From Pirellulales bacterium (lineage in GTDB: Bacteria > Planctomycetota > Planctomycetia > Pirellulales > JALHPA01): a stretch of 64,000 bases of DNA. Made by a program: the position numbers and the translations under genes. Positions 27,406 to 36,590 of the stretch are shown piece by piece. Positions within the stretch are counted from its first letter, which is position 1; the number at the start of each line of letters is the position of its first letter. The stretch covers positions 1-64,000 of the forward strand of contig JANRLT010000065.1 in assembly GCA_033762255.1 (NCBI GenBank). Reading direction: 5' to 3'. Below the pieces are notes generated by a model that worked only from the letters and a program-made list of their open reading frames with translations, was not told the DNA's origin and did not search any database.

Positions 27406-27834
27406 TTAAGGGCCCGAGGAGGAGGACGAGCTGCTTGAACTGGAACTTGCGGAAGGGCAACACGATGGTAAGGAACTTACGCATTTTCCACGAAATTCCT
27501 GAGTCCAGACTTGGTAAGTCGGTGTACCAAAGGAATCTAAATATTCCACCCAACACCAAATAGAGTTTAGAGGATATGGTGTCGGTGGGGCACTGCAAGC
27601 CGCGCCAGAAACATTTCCTAAACACCAATCACCATTGGTTTGGGGGATGCAATACAACGCTCCTGAGGGTGGTCCTTGTGTTGGATTGGGTGGCGTCGTC
27701 GGTGGCTGATAAATTGCGCCATACACGCGATTGGCAACAACCGATCCAGATTTCGCACCTGTCCCTTTGACACAAACCTGCCCAGTTGCTCCGCAGAGAC
27801 AATTCACAAGACCAGTTGGCACAGAGATGCCCAT
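27406..27834 (-). CDS. Small Cys-rich protein with C-terminal Ser tract
   Basis: A 142-residue protein if translation starts at the ATG at 27834, which has GGAG seven bases upstream; a TTG at 27846 is less likely. It has about nine Cys in the folded part (CLCGATGQVCVKG, YCIPQTNGDWCLG, FRGKC, LPSCCPS) and ends with a run of Ser and GP. The Ser tract uses mixed codons, so it is maintained as protein sequence rather than being a slippery repeat. No signal peptide is obvious. It lies 13 bases after the kinase stop and before the glycosyltransferase-like gene, so it is probably a target or cargo of that operon. No family was recognised. Confidence 0.7.
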   Translation of the reverse strand: MGISVPTGLVNCLCGATGQVCVKGTGAKSGSVVANRVYGAIYQPPTTPPNPTQGPPSGALYCIPQTNGDWCLGNVSGAACSAPPTPYPLNSIWCWVEYLDSFGTPTYQVWTQEFRGKCVSSLPSCCPSASSSSSSSSSSSGP

Positions 27835-27847
27835 GAGGTTCTCCAAA

Positions 27848-29809
27848 TTAGTTATTTCTGAATTGCAAAAAATGATTCACCGTCATCAATCCATTATTGA
27901 GTACCATGCCAGCCCAGCCAACCTGATTCAGAGCTCCCAAGGTTGGCAGGACTTGTGTCGGCAACTCGGTCGGCAACGATCGGTCATTCCATTTAACTGA
28001 CATTCCTGCCTTTGTGTATTCAACCTCCATCCGCTGTGTCGCGCGTTGTTTATCCCACTCGACGTCCCAGCGTTGTAACATGTGGTCAATATACCGAAAA
28101 TTGTTTATGTTTAGATTAAAGGAGTATTGGGAATGCGCAAGACTGTAAATCGTTTTCGCGGGGTTGGAATCGACGTTTTTAGTCAACTCCAACGTTTGCA
28201 CAGAGATGATATTGCGAGAATTCCCGGGCGGTATATTGGCTGGAATCGCTTGAATCTCGTGATGTAAACCCCAAAAGATTCCACCTCGCCCTCGAAACGG
28301 CTCTCCTATCTCAAGCCGGAGCGCCAAAGTGTTAGTCGGAATCTGTACAACTTTCAAAAAAGTCGGCTCGATCCCCTCCATTCTTAGTTGCGTACGATTC
28401 CCATTCTTGATCGCTTCCACTTTTCCCGACAAATCGGATGAGTAGGTTGCGTAGTTGGCATCCAGCGTGAACGGTTTCCAACCAGGGATTTGAGGACTGC
28501 TGATAAGTACGCGAATTAGCCATCCCCCGCTAAGTAATAACGCGACCGCAATAATTCCTACCAACCAGTATCGTGGTCGCCATCCATGACTCGGTGGTAT
28601 TCCTGGTAAGCGTTCCTTTTGCGTTACTTCCTTTCCATCGGCTATCCGCGAGGTGTCATCGACTGCTACACGGGCACGCCCCAAAAGCTTAACCAGGTTC
28701 GCGCTTTGGCGGTACGGCAGCAATAGATCCACCAAATCCTGTGGAGTCTGAAACCTGTCTGCGGGAGACTTAGCAAGTAGCTTTTGTAGGGCCGCATCTA
28801 ACTCCACTGGAAATTCCGGTATTAGCTCACGTGCAGCGGGGATCGTGGCAGCCAGATGGGCCTGCTTTTTGACCGACAGATCTCCCTCAAACGGCGCGAA
28901 GGGGGCTTGCCCAGTCACAAGTTTGTACCAAGTGCAACCCAGCGAATAGAGATCGGATCGGATATCGTGGACTTGACTGCCTGACCATTGTTCGGGAGAC
29001 ATATAATTGCTCGTACCTACAATGGCCCACCGATCTGCTGCCGTAACTGTGCCAGCGCTGAATTTCGCCAAGCCAAAATCGAGGATTTTTACAATCCCGT
29101 TTTCACTCAATAAGAGGTTGGATGGCTTGATGTCGCGGTGGATCAAATCTTGTTCCCAGGCGTATTGCAGTCCTAGCGCCACCTGCCGCACAATGTCCAC
29201 GCTATCACTCCAGGGGACTTTTCCCAAGCGTTGCAAGATTTCGTGCAGACTCAGCCCTGGGACATACTCCATAACCAACAAGTGCAATCCAGCAGACGAA
29301 CGGGCATCGACCGCATGCAAAACATTACTGTGCTGCAGTCGTCCGACGACAGCCATTTCATGATAGAAGTTAGCGATCATCGCTTCGTCTAACAGACGAT
29401 CCGGCGCGAGGACTTTAATGGCGACCAATCTTCCCAGGTGGCGATGCCGGGCTTTATATACCTTGCCCGTTGCCCCCTGTCCCAACGGTTCGAGCAATTC
29501 GTATTGGTCGAGTTGCTGTGGAATCTCGACCAACTCCGTCGAACCAGGTAGCATTCTATTCAGCAGATTGGCCCGCATCCGCAAATAGCCAGGTTCCTGA
29601 ATCAGATTCCCTTCATATTCTTCCACCCAACCGACAATCGAGTCGCTCGGCTCTTCGGCAGACAATCGATTGAGAATTTCCAGACAGTCGGGACACTGTT
29701 GTAAATGATCGCCAATCTCGGCTACCTGCGGCTCATGAAGTTCGCCTCGCAGAAATGCCTGCAACTGCAGATCAGTAAAACAGCTCGATTTTATGTCAAT
29801 GGATTTCAT
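27848..29809 (-). CDS. Transmembrane Ser/Thr kinase with anti-sigma-type zinc finger
   Basis: 653 residues. The N-terminal HxxxCxxC (H35, C39, C42) is the zf-HC2 motif of anti-sigma factors. The kinase domain runs from about 103 to 370: glycine loop LGQGATGKVY, catalytic K132, HRDIKPSN with D226, DFG at 244-246 and MSPEQWSG. One membrane span (about 411-436, WLVGIIAVALLLSGGWLI) follows, and then an external beta-rich domain of about 210 residues without known motif. The ATG at 29809 has GGAAG upstream. The ECF sigma gene lies directly upstream on the same strand. The zinc finger may bind that sigma factor, and phosphorylation may control it; this arrangement is common in planctomycetes (family knowledge plus inference). 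Confidence 0.93.
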   Translation of the reverse strand: MKSIDIKSSCFTDLQLQAFLRGELHEPQVAEIGDHLQQCPDCLEILNRLSAEEPSDSIVGWVEEYEGNLIQEPGYLRMRANLLNRMLPGSTELVEIPQQLDQYELLEPLGQGATGKVYKARHRHLGRLVAIKVLAPDRLLDEAMIANFYHEMAVVGRLQHSNVLHAVDARSSAGLHLLVMEYVPGLSLHEILQRLGKVPWSDSVDIVRQVALGLQYAWEQDLIHRDIKPSNLLLSENGIVKILDFGLAKFSAGTVTAADRWAIVGTSNYMSPEQWSGSQVHDIRSDLYSLGCTWYKLVTGQAPFAPFEGDLSVKKQAHLAATIPAARELIPEFPVELDAALQKLLAKSPADRFQTPQDLVDLLLPYRQSANLVKLLGRARVAVDDTSRIADGKEVTQKERLPGIPPSHGWRPRYWLVGIIAVALLLSGGWLIRVLISSPQIPGWKPFTLDANYATYSSDLSGKVEAIKNGNRTQLRMEGIEPTFLKVVQIPTNTLALRLEIGEPFRGRGGIFWGLHHEIQAIPANIPPGNSRNIISVQTLELTKNVDSNPAKTIYSLAHSQYSFNLNINNFRYIDHMLQRWDVEWDKQRATQRMEVEYTKAGMSVKWNDRSLPTELPTQVLPTLGALNQVGWAGMVLNNGLMTVNHFLQFRNN

Positions 29810-29853
29810 GGCACTTCCGCCGAACTATCGGCTGCGCTCAATCGTTCTGCAAT

Positions 29854-30507
29854 TTAGCGTGTTTCCTCTGTCACGGAAGCAGCTGTTTCCGTCCGCGCGA
29901 GTTGAGTGTATGCCTTGCGGATTTTTTGCGTTAGTCGACTCTTGATGATATAAACATTTCCCACGCTTACTTGAAATCGTTCTGCCAACTCTTCGGGCGT
30001 GCTCGTCTCGCTGACATAAGCCATATAGATTTGCCAGTGTTCCGGCTTGCATGATTCTCGAACTTGCGCGACAGCTTGAGCTTCCAAACTCGGTGGGCCA
30101 AATATTTGCGCGGAGCAGGTAGTCGCATCTCCGCAAGGAAGTTGTCCTAGCGATAAGCAATGATCGGTCCCTCCAGTGGCTTCAATCCGGGCCTCCTTTC
30201 CTTTGCGTCGATACCAATCGTGAATCCTGCTCTGCGTGACGGTTCTTAACCAGCCCCGGAATGTGTCGCCGGGCCGGTCACGCCTTAGCTTTGATAGCGA
30301 CTTTGCCACCGTTATAAACACTCCTTGCATCACTTCCGCCGCATCTGCATCTTGCAACCCAGAATCACGGCATTGCAAGTAAATCCGTCGTGAATAACGG
30401 TGCACCAAGTCGACCCAGGCAAACTGGTCGTTCGCAATAGCTGCCCGGAGCAAGTTACTAGCCGTGTCGCTAGAATCCTCCTTATTACTAACGAATTCGT
30501 CTTTCAT
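29854..30507 (-). CDS. ECF-type RNA polymerase sigma factor
   Basis: A 217-residue sigma-70 family protein. Region 2: FAWVDLVHRYSRRIYLQCRD and then DADAAEVMQGVFITVAKSL, RPGDTFRGWLRTVTQSRIHD. Region 4: STPEELAERFQVSVGNVYII and KSRLTQKIRKAY, a helix-turn-helix. The linker between regions 2 and 4 is about 50 residues and contains two or three Cys. GGAGG precedes the ATG at 30507. It is the first gene of the sigma-kinase-small protein-glycosyltransferase series, and may drive its own operon, though no promoter motif was identified. Confidence 0.93.
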   Translation of the reverse strand: MKDEFVSNKEDSSDTASNLLRAAIANDQFAWVDLVHRYSRRIYLQCRDSGLQDADAAEVMQGVFITVAKSLSKLRRDRPGDTFRGWLRTVTQSRIHDWYRRKGKEARIEATGGTDHCLSLGQLPCGDATTCSAQIFGPPSLEAQAVAQVRESCKPEHWQIYMAYVSETSTPEELAERFQVSVGNVYIIKSRLTQKIRKAYTQLARTETAASVTEETR

Positions 30508-30839
30508 CGTGCCTCCTTGGCTCAGCGAAATGTCATAGTTTGAAATGTAGGTCTGCTGAAAGGTATTGGCGTTCTTGAATTAGGGCAGTTGCTCTAGTAA
30601 GAATGTGCTGGCACGCGGTGAAAGGCTGATGTTGAGTCAAGCTCTATGCTCGAGCAATTTAACTTAATGGCAAGCGAAAGAACATCGAATGGATAATCAA
30701 GTGGTCCCCGCCATGACACGTTACCTCGAGGGGCAAGTCGATGCGACGGTCAGGCGGGAAACCGCATTTGTTTTAGCTTGCCCTCTTGTGATTGTCAATT
30801 TTTTGGGTTAGTTAAAAATTTGGTCAATCCAGGTTCTTG
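30508..30839. other. Intergenic, upstream of ECF sigma gene
   Basis: No credible coding frame. The sigma gene ribosome binding site is at its left edge. A pair of inverted GCAAGC/GCTTGC segments (about 30670 and 30775) brackets the centre. No promoter could be assigned with confidence. Confidence 0.4.
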
Positions 30840-31085
30840 AGTCGGTATAGTGCAGCGAGATTTGTTGTTTCCCTTTGGCTTCCACAACACAGGCCGTTTT
30901 TGTCTTCGTCTCTTCCACCTGTCGATCGCCATAATTTGGGTGAGCGACTGACAGCTAGCTCTGGCGAAAGCAGAAATCCCCGTATATTTCAGTGGAATGC
31001 TTGGTTGCGACGATTTTTTTCAGTCGTTGTTTCCTTAATGACTCACTGAATGAATTGAACTTGGCGCCCCTCCTCCCATGAGTAG
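30840..31085 (-). repeat. Diverged repeat, copy 2 (degenerate coding fragment)
   Basis: Counterpart of 14703-14935. The minus-strand translation LSVAHPNYGDRQVEETKTKT and EAKGKQQISLHYTDSRTWI parallels the other copy, and an in-frame TAG breaks it. The remaining bases up to 31326 hold no gene that I can support and contain the untranslated leader of the five-gene operon. Confidence 0.5.
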
Positions 31086-31326
31086 GCAACCCACTCCAAG
31101 CCAGGGTGAACCATCCTATTTCGCTATGATCCAATTTGGACATCTTTTGTGTTTCAAGTGAATTGGAAAATGCTGATGGATTTTCCTAAGAGCTAGGTGT
31201 CAATACTTTTGATGGCGACATGAACGATGTGTTTTTTTTAGGAGTACTGCGCCCAGGATCTAAGTGGTTTGGGTGCATCGGTGAATTTTCGTTGCAAAAT
31301 ATGGGTGTAACCAGATAGGCATTATA

Positions 31327-32184
31327 ATGTACCCAACTCAACGGGACTTAGAGCAAGTCCGTCAATCCATAAAGTCGTTTATTCATAGTTACGATATTCA
31401 GAAATCTACGCTCATTCTTGATGGTCCTGGGTATGGTTGCAGTCAGCAAGTTCTATGGTTGGCATTAATTGGCAAGGAACGGCTGGAATGCTTTCAGCGA
31501 ATTCATGTTTTTAGTGCCGCAGGATATGCCTACCTACTTTATCTTGCAAAGCAAACGGGCTGCTTGGTGTATAACAGCGATTCTATGAAACGCTGGAACT
31601 TAGATAATATGAAGAGTCATGGGATTCGAGCATTCGGTCTCACGTTGATGCGATTTCTTTTGTACAAAACGTTTATAGGTGGACCTTACTTCGGGAATGT
31701 ACTCTTAGCCGATCCTATAAATCGCTCGTTTACCAAAGAGTTTGCCGAAGCTCGAGTGACGAGCCTTCCAGCAAACATTTCATTCTGGGCATACGATGCC
31801 AATTCGCGTGCATTTATAGAAATAGATTCTAAGAATCGATTTTCGGAATTTACACTCAGTGAATTAATGCGAGCAATTGCTAGCATGCCTTATGTTTACG
31901 AATCGTTTTGCTTTAATGGCCATGTTTTACGTGATGCTGCAGTTCAAAACGGTGTAGGAGAGTTGTTTCGACAGTTAAGGTCCAGCTCAGATGGCTGTAT
32001 GTTTCTTAGCATGGAGCGAAGCGGACAGGACGGAAGTACGAGTTTCTACAAATTACACAAGCAACGATCGGGAAAACTGCGACTAAACAGGGACATGACT
32101 TTGTTTTTAGCTGGAATCGACAATCTCGAATTCGTTGAGTGTCTTAGGCTTGGTCTCTTTGAGTTGGAAGCACTATCTACTTAA
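31327..32184 (+). CDS. Degenerate patatin-like phospholipase-fold protein (gene 1 of five)
   Basis: 285 residues with the order of motifs seen in patatins. An oxyanion-type LDGPGYGCS turn (residues 31-39) stands where patatins have DGGGxRG. FSAAG with candidate nucleophile S63 replaces GxSxG, lacking the first Gly. LMRAIASMPYVYESF then leads into GHVLRDAAVQNGVG with D203, aligned with the DGG motif of the Ser-Asp dyad. Both catalytic residues are therefore in place but each motif deviates. It could be a membrane-damaging lipase, an altered specificity, or a binding protein. It opens a five-gene operon with a 14-base gap to the trypsin-NACHT gene. The start ATG has only a weak ribosome binding site (AGG). 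The patatin assignment is moderate and rests on motif order. Confidence 0.6.
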   Translation: MYPTQRDLEQVRQSIKSFIHSYDIQKSTLILDGPGYGCSQQVLWLALIGKERLECFQRIHVFSAAGYAYLLYLAKQTGCLVYNSDSMKRWNLDNMKSHGIRAFGLTLMRFLLYKTFIGGPYFGNVLLADPINRSFTKEFAEARVTSLPANISFWAYDANSRAFIEIDSKNRFSEFTLSELMRAIASMPYVYESFCFNGHVLRDAAVQNGVGELFRQLRSSSDGCMFLSMERSGQDGSTSFYKLHKQRSGKLRLNRDMTLFLAGIDNLEFVECLRLGLFELEALST

Positions 32185-32198
32185 CGCATCTTATTTGC

Positions 32199-34868
32199 AT
32201 GATTCCCTATCCGAGTAGTTCTGTGTGGTACATCCGAGTCTCGTCGAAAGGCGAGAGCGGACAAGGTTCCGGTGTTGGCATTCGGTTGAAAAGGAAGTTA
32301 CAGCCCGGTACGGAAGAAACATTCATTCTGACGTGTGCCCATGTGATTCGCCGCAAGGGTAAGAACGACCAGGAACTCGGTCCAAGGTATGAAAACCTTT
32401 GGGTGTATCCCGCTGGTTACGGCTATGAAGAAGCTGATGGGATTCCAGTTGAGCCAGTTACGTCAGTAATACCCCTGAAGACGTATTCTGGCAACACGTT
32501 CTACAATCAGCCGGTTGAGGATATTGAGACCGCGGACTGGGCACTGTTGGCTTTTACTGAGCTAAACTGGTCCCATTCGCGGACAAGTCATTCCTTAACT
32601 CGGCGCTGGCACCTGACAAATCTGGAGCTAGGAGACCAGTGCGTCATTTCCGGCTATCCAGAGGGAGAAGCCGGGTTCGCGGGTCACAACAATGGAAACG
32701 ACAACATTGTCCGACCTAAGCCAGGCTATGCGCTACAGACGATCGAAAAGGTTGTTGACAACATCATCACGTTCGATGGAACTCATTCACGATCCGGGAT
32801 GAGTGGCGGTGGAGTTTTTCGCAAGGATGGGGAGAATTACTCGCTGTGTGGCCTTCATCGAGCACGGCATGACGAGAGTCTGCAACTCAAAGCAGTATCG
32901 ATCCAAAGTATATTGCTTCGCTTGAATGAGTTGGGTTATGAACCAGTTGAGGTACCCGCCCCCAAAAGCGAGGCGTCTTGGTACTGGGCGATCTGGCAGT
33001 ATCTGAACAATGCGCCAGAACTCTTTGCTAAACTGCAGATTGCTAAAGGCTTCGTCACGCCCTCAGCCTATGTCGGCAGAGTAGTCGAAGACGGCGTGTT
33101 TCGGCAAAAAATCATCGAGTGGTTCACGAAGATACTCTGCGTTCCAGTTGAGAATCATTCGACGACTCTGCTGCTTGGGGGATATGGAAGCGGGAAAAGC
33201 AGCGTGCTGCATGTCTTGGGGCGTGACATGGCTCAAAACGCCTTAAGTGACTATCCCGAGAAGCCAATCCCAATCTACTGCCGCCTGGACGCCTGTAGGG
33301 GCAAGACATCACTCGCTGAGGGGGTGGCTGCGTTTTTGGCGCGCTACAGTGTCAACATATCGCCTGCATCGGTGAGCGAACTGTTCAACGACCCAGATCA
33401 TCAAGTGGTATTGCTGCTTGATGGACTCGACGAGTATTGCGATCGCGTTGACTATCAGCGTGTCTCACAGATTCTGGCTATGCTGGACGAGGCACGCGGG
33501 CTGTCGGCTCTGCAACTGGTGATTTCCTGTCGCGACACGTTCTTCCCGTCAGCTGACGACATTGCAATTGTTCACCCGGACACCATCGTCAAGCTGGCCC
33601 AATTCTCCGATGAACAAGTTTCGGAATATCTACAACTTTGGCAACCTGCACTGCCAGTCGAGACGGCGAGCATTCTAGAGACTTCGCAGCATCTCAAAGA
33701 TGTCTGCCGTTCGCCGATTCACCTCTTTTTGTTCTGCAAATACGTGTCGAAGCTCACTCCCGAAGACTTCCAAAAGGCAGCGACAGGGACGCCTGTTGTT
33801 CGCCGTGTTGACCTCTATCGATCGTTCACACTGGAGACGCTTTCAGCAGATCAAGCCGTTGCTGCTCGCTGGCCGATTTCCGAACGCCGTGTCTTCCTCC
33901 GCGAGTTGGCATTCCATTGGCACGACAAGTCCATCTCGGAATGGAGCTTGAGCGAGCTAAAATTGTTCGCAACACGTAGCTTCGGCACAATGCAGCCAGA
34001 CCAAGCACAAGTCGAAGAATGCGCCAACAGTATCTTCAACTGTTCGTTTTTCACTCGAGTTGGCGATCGCTTTCGGTTCAGTCACAAATCCTTTCAGGAG
34101 TTCCTAATCGCAGAGGCATTGGCTGACGAGATGAAAACTGGGAAGTTCTCCAAGTGGGAGACTCCCATGTACAATGAAGTCTATTTCTTCGGTGCAGAGT
34201 TGCTTCGCCCGACACCAGAGATGTTGACCGCTGTCTTCTCAAGTAACCTCTTGCGTACACAGGGGAATGTGCTTGCGACGATGTATAATGTGCCCTCTCC
34301 CGATGTCGACAGCTTGATCAGAAAGCTGGCGTTGACCTCGCCTTATACAACGGTTCGTCAAGTCGCAGTGCAGGCTCTTGGATTCTATCGGCATAAGTCA
34401 CGCGTTGCCCTCTCTCTAGATGAGCAGGCCGTGGGGCTTACTCTCGATATCCAAACTGCGTTGTCCGCGTATAGGGTCGAGAAAAACACAATTATTCGCG
34501 CCACACTGCAACTAATAATGGAATGGAGCAAGACTCAAGATGTCGTTCTTCAAAGTGCTGATCGAGACGCGCTACTGACGTCTATTGCTGAGGACAGCCC
34601 ACTGGAGAGAAAGGACGCAGAGGACATACTCGACGTTCGAACAGATAGCCGGATCATTCCCCTCTATCGGAAGGCAGCGATGCAACTTGACCATCGTTGG
34701 CCATCGGTAATTGGAGGCATTCTGCTGCTCGGAACAATCCAGGATACTGATTCTCGCCATGACCTCGAACAAGTTATCAAGCGATCGACTTCCAACGAAG
34801 TACGCCGAGCATGGCAGATCGTATCGCAGGGTTGGGGCCAGCCAAGCCAAAAGGACTCACAACAATAA
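32199..34868 (+). CDS. Trypsin-like protease fused to NACHT NTPase (gene 2 of five)
   Basis: 889 residues. Residues 1-250 are a trypsin-fold protease: LTCAHV (H48), TADWALLAF (D113), RSGMSGGGVF (S202). A linker with a Trp-rich patch leads to a NACHT-type STAND NTPase: GGYGSGKSS (327-335) is Walker A and VVLLLDGLDEYC (403-413) is Walker B with the extra acidic residues of NACHT, followed by LQLVISCRDTFF. HRFSFSHKSFQEF-type sequence (RFRFSHKSFQEFLIAEALAD) closes the NACHT module. The last 250 residues look helical and repetitive, HEAT-like, and could sense a ligand. No signal peptide or span. STAND proteins with fused proteases are known in bacterial immunity. Here the protease sits on the sensor, suggesting that ligand-induced oligomerisation switches on proteolysis (inference). 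Confidence 0.92.
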   Translation: MIPYPSSSVWYIRVSSKGESGQGSGVGIRLKRKLQPGTEETFILTCAHVIRRKGKNDQELGPRYENLWVYPAGYGYEEADGIPVEPVTSVIPLKTYSGNTFYNQPVEDIETADWALLAFTELNWSHSRTSHSLTRRWHLTNLELGDQCVISGYPEGEAGFAGHNNGNDNIVRPKPGYALQTIEKVVDNIITFDGTHSRSGMSGGGVFRKDGENYSLCGLHRARHDESLQLKAVSIQSILLRLNELGYEPVEVPAPKSEASWYWAIWQYLNNAPELFAKLQIAKGFVTPSAYVGRVVEDGVFRQKIIEWFTKILCVPVENHSTTLLLGGYGSGKSSVLHVLGRDMAQNALSDYPEKPIPIYCRLDACRGKTSLAEGVAAFLARYSVNISPASVSELFNDPDHQVVLLLDGLDEYCDRVDYQRVSQILAMLDEARGLSALQLVISCRDTFFPSADDIAIVHPDTIVKLAQFSDEQVSEYLQLWQPALPVETASILETSQHLKDVCRSPIHLFLFCKYVSKLTPEDFQKAATGTPVVRRVDLYRSFTLETLSADQAVAARWPISERRVFLRELAFHWHDKSISEWSLSELKLFATRSFGTMQPDQAQVEECANSIFNCSFFTRVGDRFRFSHKSFQEFLIAEALADEMKTGKFSKWETPMYNEVYFFGAELLRPTPEMLTAVFSSNLLRTQGNVLATMYNVPSPDVDSLIRKLALTSPYTTVRQVAVQALGFYRHKSRVALSLDEQAVGLTLDIQTALSAYRVEKNTIIRATLQLIMEWSKTQDVVLQSADRDALLTSIAEDSPLERKDAEDILDVRTDSRIIPLYRKAAMQLDHRWPSVIGGILLLGTIQDTDSRHDLEQVIKRSTSNEVRRAWQIVSQGWGQPSQKDSQQ

Positions 34869-34883
34869 TGGGGATGTCATAGT

Positions 34884-36590
34884 ATGCCGAGAAAGGTGAC
34901 ACTTGTTGATTTGGAGTCGACGTTTCCGAATCTGACGTCGCAATACGTCATGCCTCGGCATGGGGTTCTTCCAATTGGGACAGCACTTCATGAACGCGGT
35001 CATGATGTCGCTGTCTACGTGGAGGTTCTAAACGGTGTCAATCATGATCGGCTTGCCAATTCAGACGTTGTCGGCTTCGCGGTTACCGCTCCAAACCTGT
35101 CTCGAGTTGCAAGATTGTCTCGCGACTTGAAGAAGACAAATCCTAATTTGTTGGTGATCGCCGGGGGACCGCATGCAACGGTGAGTCCACGGGAAGCCCT
35201 CAACTTTGCGGATGTCGTTGTTCGAGACGAAGCGGAGATCACAATTGTAGAGCTTCTTGCAGCCGTTGATTCCAAATCGTCCTTTCAGAACGTCTCTGGG
35301 ATTTCGTATTGCGAGGGAAGTCGTGCAGTTCATAATCCGCGACGTCCCTACATGTCAGTTGCAGGACACAGGGAGAACCTGTCTTTACTCGCGGGATATA
35401 ATCCACGGTCTCGGCTTGCTGACATGCTGACATTGACTCAAAGATGTGCCCTGGTTGGCACTTCTCGGGGATGTCCATTTCCATGCTCTTTCTGCTACGA
35501 GAATATGATAGGGGGGACGGGTTTTCGTCGCAATACTACAAGTGGTATGATTGCTGACATTCGGGAAAAAAAGAAGTTTTTCGGGACAAATCGGTTTTGG
35601 ATTTCAGACAGTAACTTCGGCACAAACCCAACGCATACTGAGCAGACGCTTCAGTCAATTATCAATGCAGATCTGAATTGCGTATTTTCATCCCTTTGCC
35701 GCGTAGAAATTGGCAGTCGCCCACACATCCTGGACTTGATGAAAAAGGCAGGGATGTCGACAGTCTCAGTCGGGATGGAAACGCTTCGGGATGAGCAATT
35801 GACATCCATTGAAAAACGGCAGAGTGTTGATGACATTCGCCGGACCATCGATCAGATACAGTCTCATGGGATCGCAGTCTTTGGTCTCTTTATGGTCGGA
35901 TTCGATGATGACACGGAAGATACTCCGTGGGAGATCATCGAGTTTTGTCGAAAGGAGGGGGTCGCTGGACTGAGCCTTTATTGCTTGTCGGAATACCCAG
36001 CTCTGCCGGGTAGGTCTCTACCTAGGCATCGAATTTGCGAGGACAATCTTGACTATTATAGTGGCCACTTCGTAACAACTTTTCCGAGACGAGTACGACC
36101 AAGTGTCTTAGAACAAAACGTGTATGACGCCCTTCTCGATTACTACAGTGTGTCGAAGATTATTCATGGCTTAGCAACTCTAGACAGACGCTCTCTGCAA
36201 TTTGGTGTTCCACTTTATTGGCAGATGAGGAAGATGGCCGCTATTTCCAAGTCTCACTGCGATGCATTACGGTCTCGCGAGGAGCGGTATTACTCACATG
36301 GGGGTGTTCTTCACTTGGATTTACTCCAAGCTTCTCCGTGGCTCAACTCTGCGCTTCCTGAGGATACGATGGAGTGCTGGGCTGACGCTGTCGAACATCG
36401 GCCAGCATCTGAAGGACCGCGATCGGAATCCACTCAGTTGTTCGCAGCTGGTTCGGAGGAGTACGGGCAGGTCAATTTTGGTAACGAGGCACCGCACTAC
36501 GCAACGAGCAACTGCCAGACATCATCTGCAATTCATAACTCAGGAACAGGCAGTGACACAAAAATTTTCGACAGCGAGATAATCCGATGA
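34884..36590 (+). CDS. B12-type radical SAM protein (gene 3 of five)
   Basis: 568 residues. Residues 1-130 resemble the cobalamin-binding domain of B12-type radical SAM enzymes (VVGFAVTAPNLSRVARLSRD, LLVIAGGPHATVSP), although the DxHxxG ligand motif is not evident. The cluster motif SRGCPFPCSFC supplies C197, C201 and C204 (CX3CX2C), and the barrel continues with FWISDSNFGTNP, GMSTVSVGMETLRDEQL and GLFMVGFDDDTED. The last 90 residues are Ser/Asn-rich and probably disordered. Members of this group do methylations and C-C or C-S bond chemistry. The substrate here is unknown. It overlaps the lipase gene by ATGA and lies 15 bases after the NACHT gene, so it is part of the unit. Confidence 0.88.
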   Translation: MPRKVTLVDLESTFPNLTSQYVMPRHGVLPIGTALHERGHDVAVYVEVLNGVNHDRLANSDVVGFAVTAPNLSRVARLSRDLKKTNPNLLVIAGGPHATVSPREALNFADVVVRDEAEITIVELLAAVDSKSSFQNVSGISYCEGSRAVHNPRRPYMSVAGHRENLSLLAGYNPRSRLADMLTLTQRCALVGTSRGCPFPCSFCYENMIGGTGFRRNTTSGMIADIREKKKFFGTNRFWISDSNFGTNPTHTEQTLQSIINADLNCVFSSLCRVEIGSRPHILDLMKKAGMSTVSVGMETLRDEQLTSIEKRQSVDDIRRTIDQIQSHGIAVFGLFMVGFDDDTEDTPWEIIEFCRKEGVAGLSLYCLSEYPALPGRSLPRHRICEDNLDYYSGHFVTTFPRRVRPSVLEQNVYDALLDYYSVSKIIHGLATLDRRSLQFGVPLYWQMRKMAAISKSHCDALRSREERYYSHGGVLHLDLLQASPWLNSALPEDTMECWADAVEHRPASEGPRSESTQLFAAGSEEYGQVNFGNEAPHYATSNCQTSSAIHNSGTGSDTKIFDSEIIR

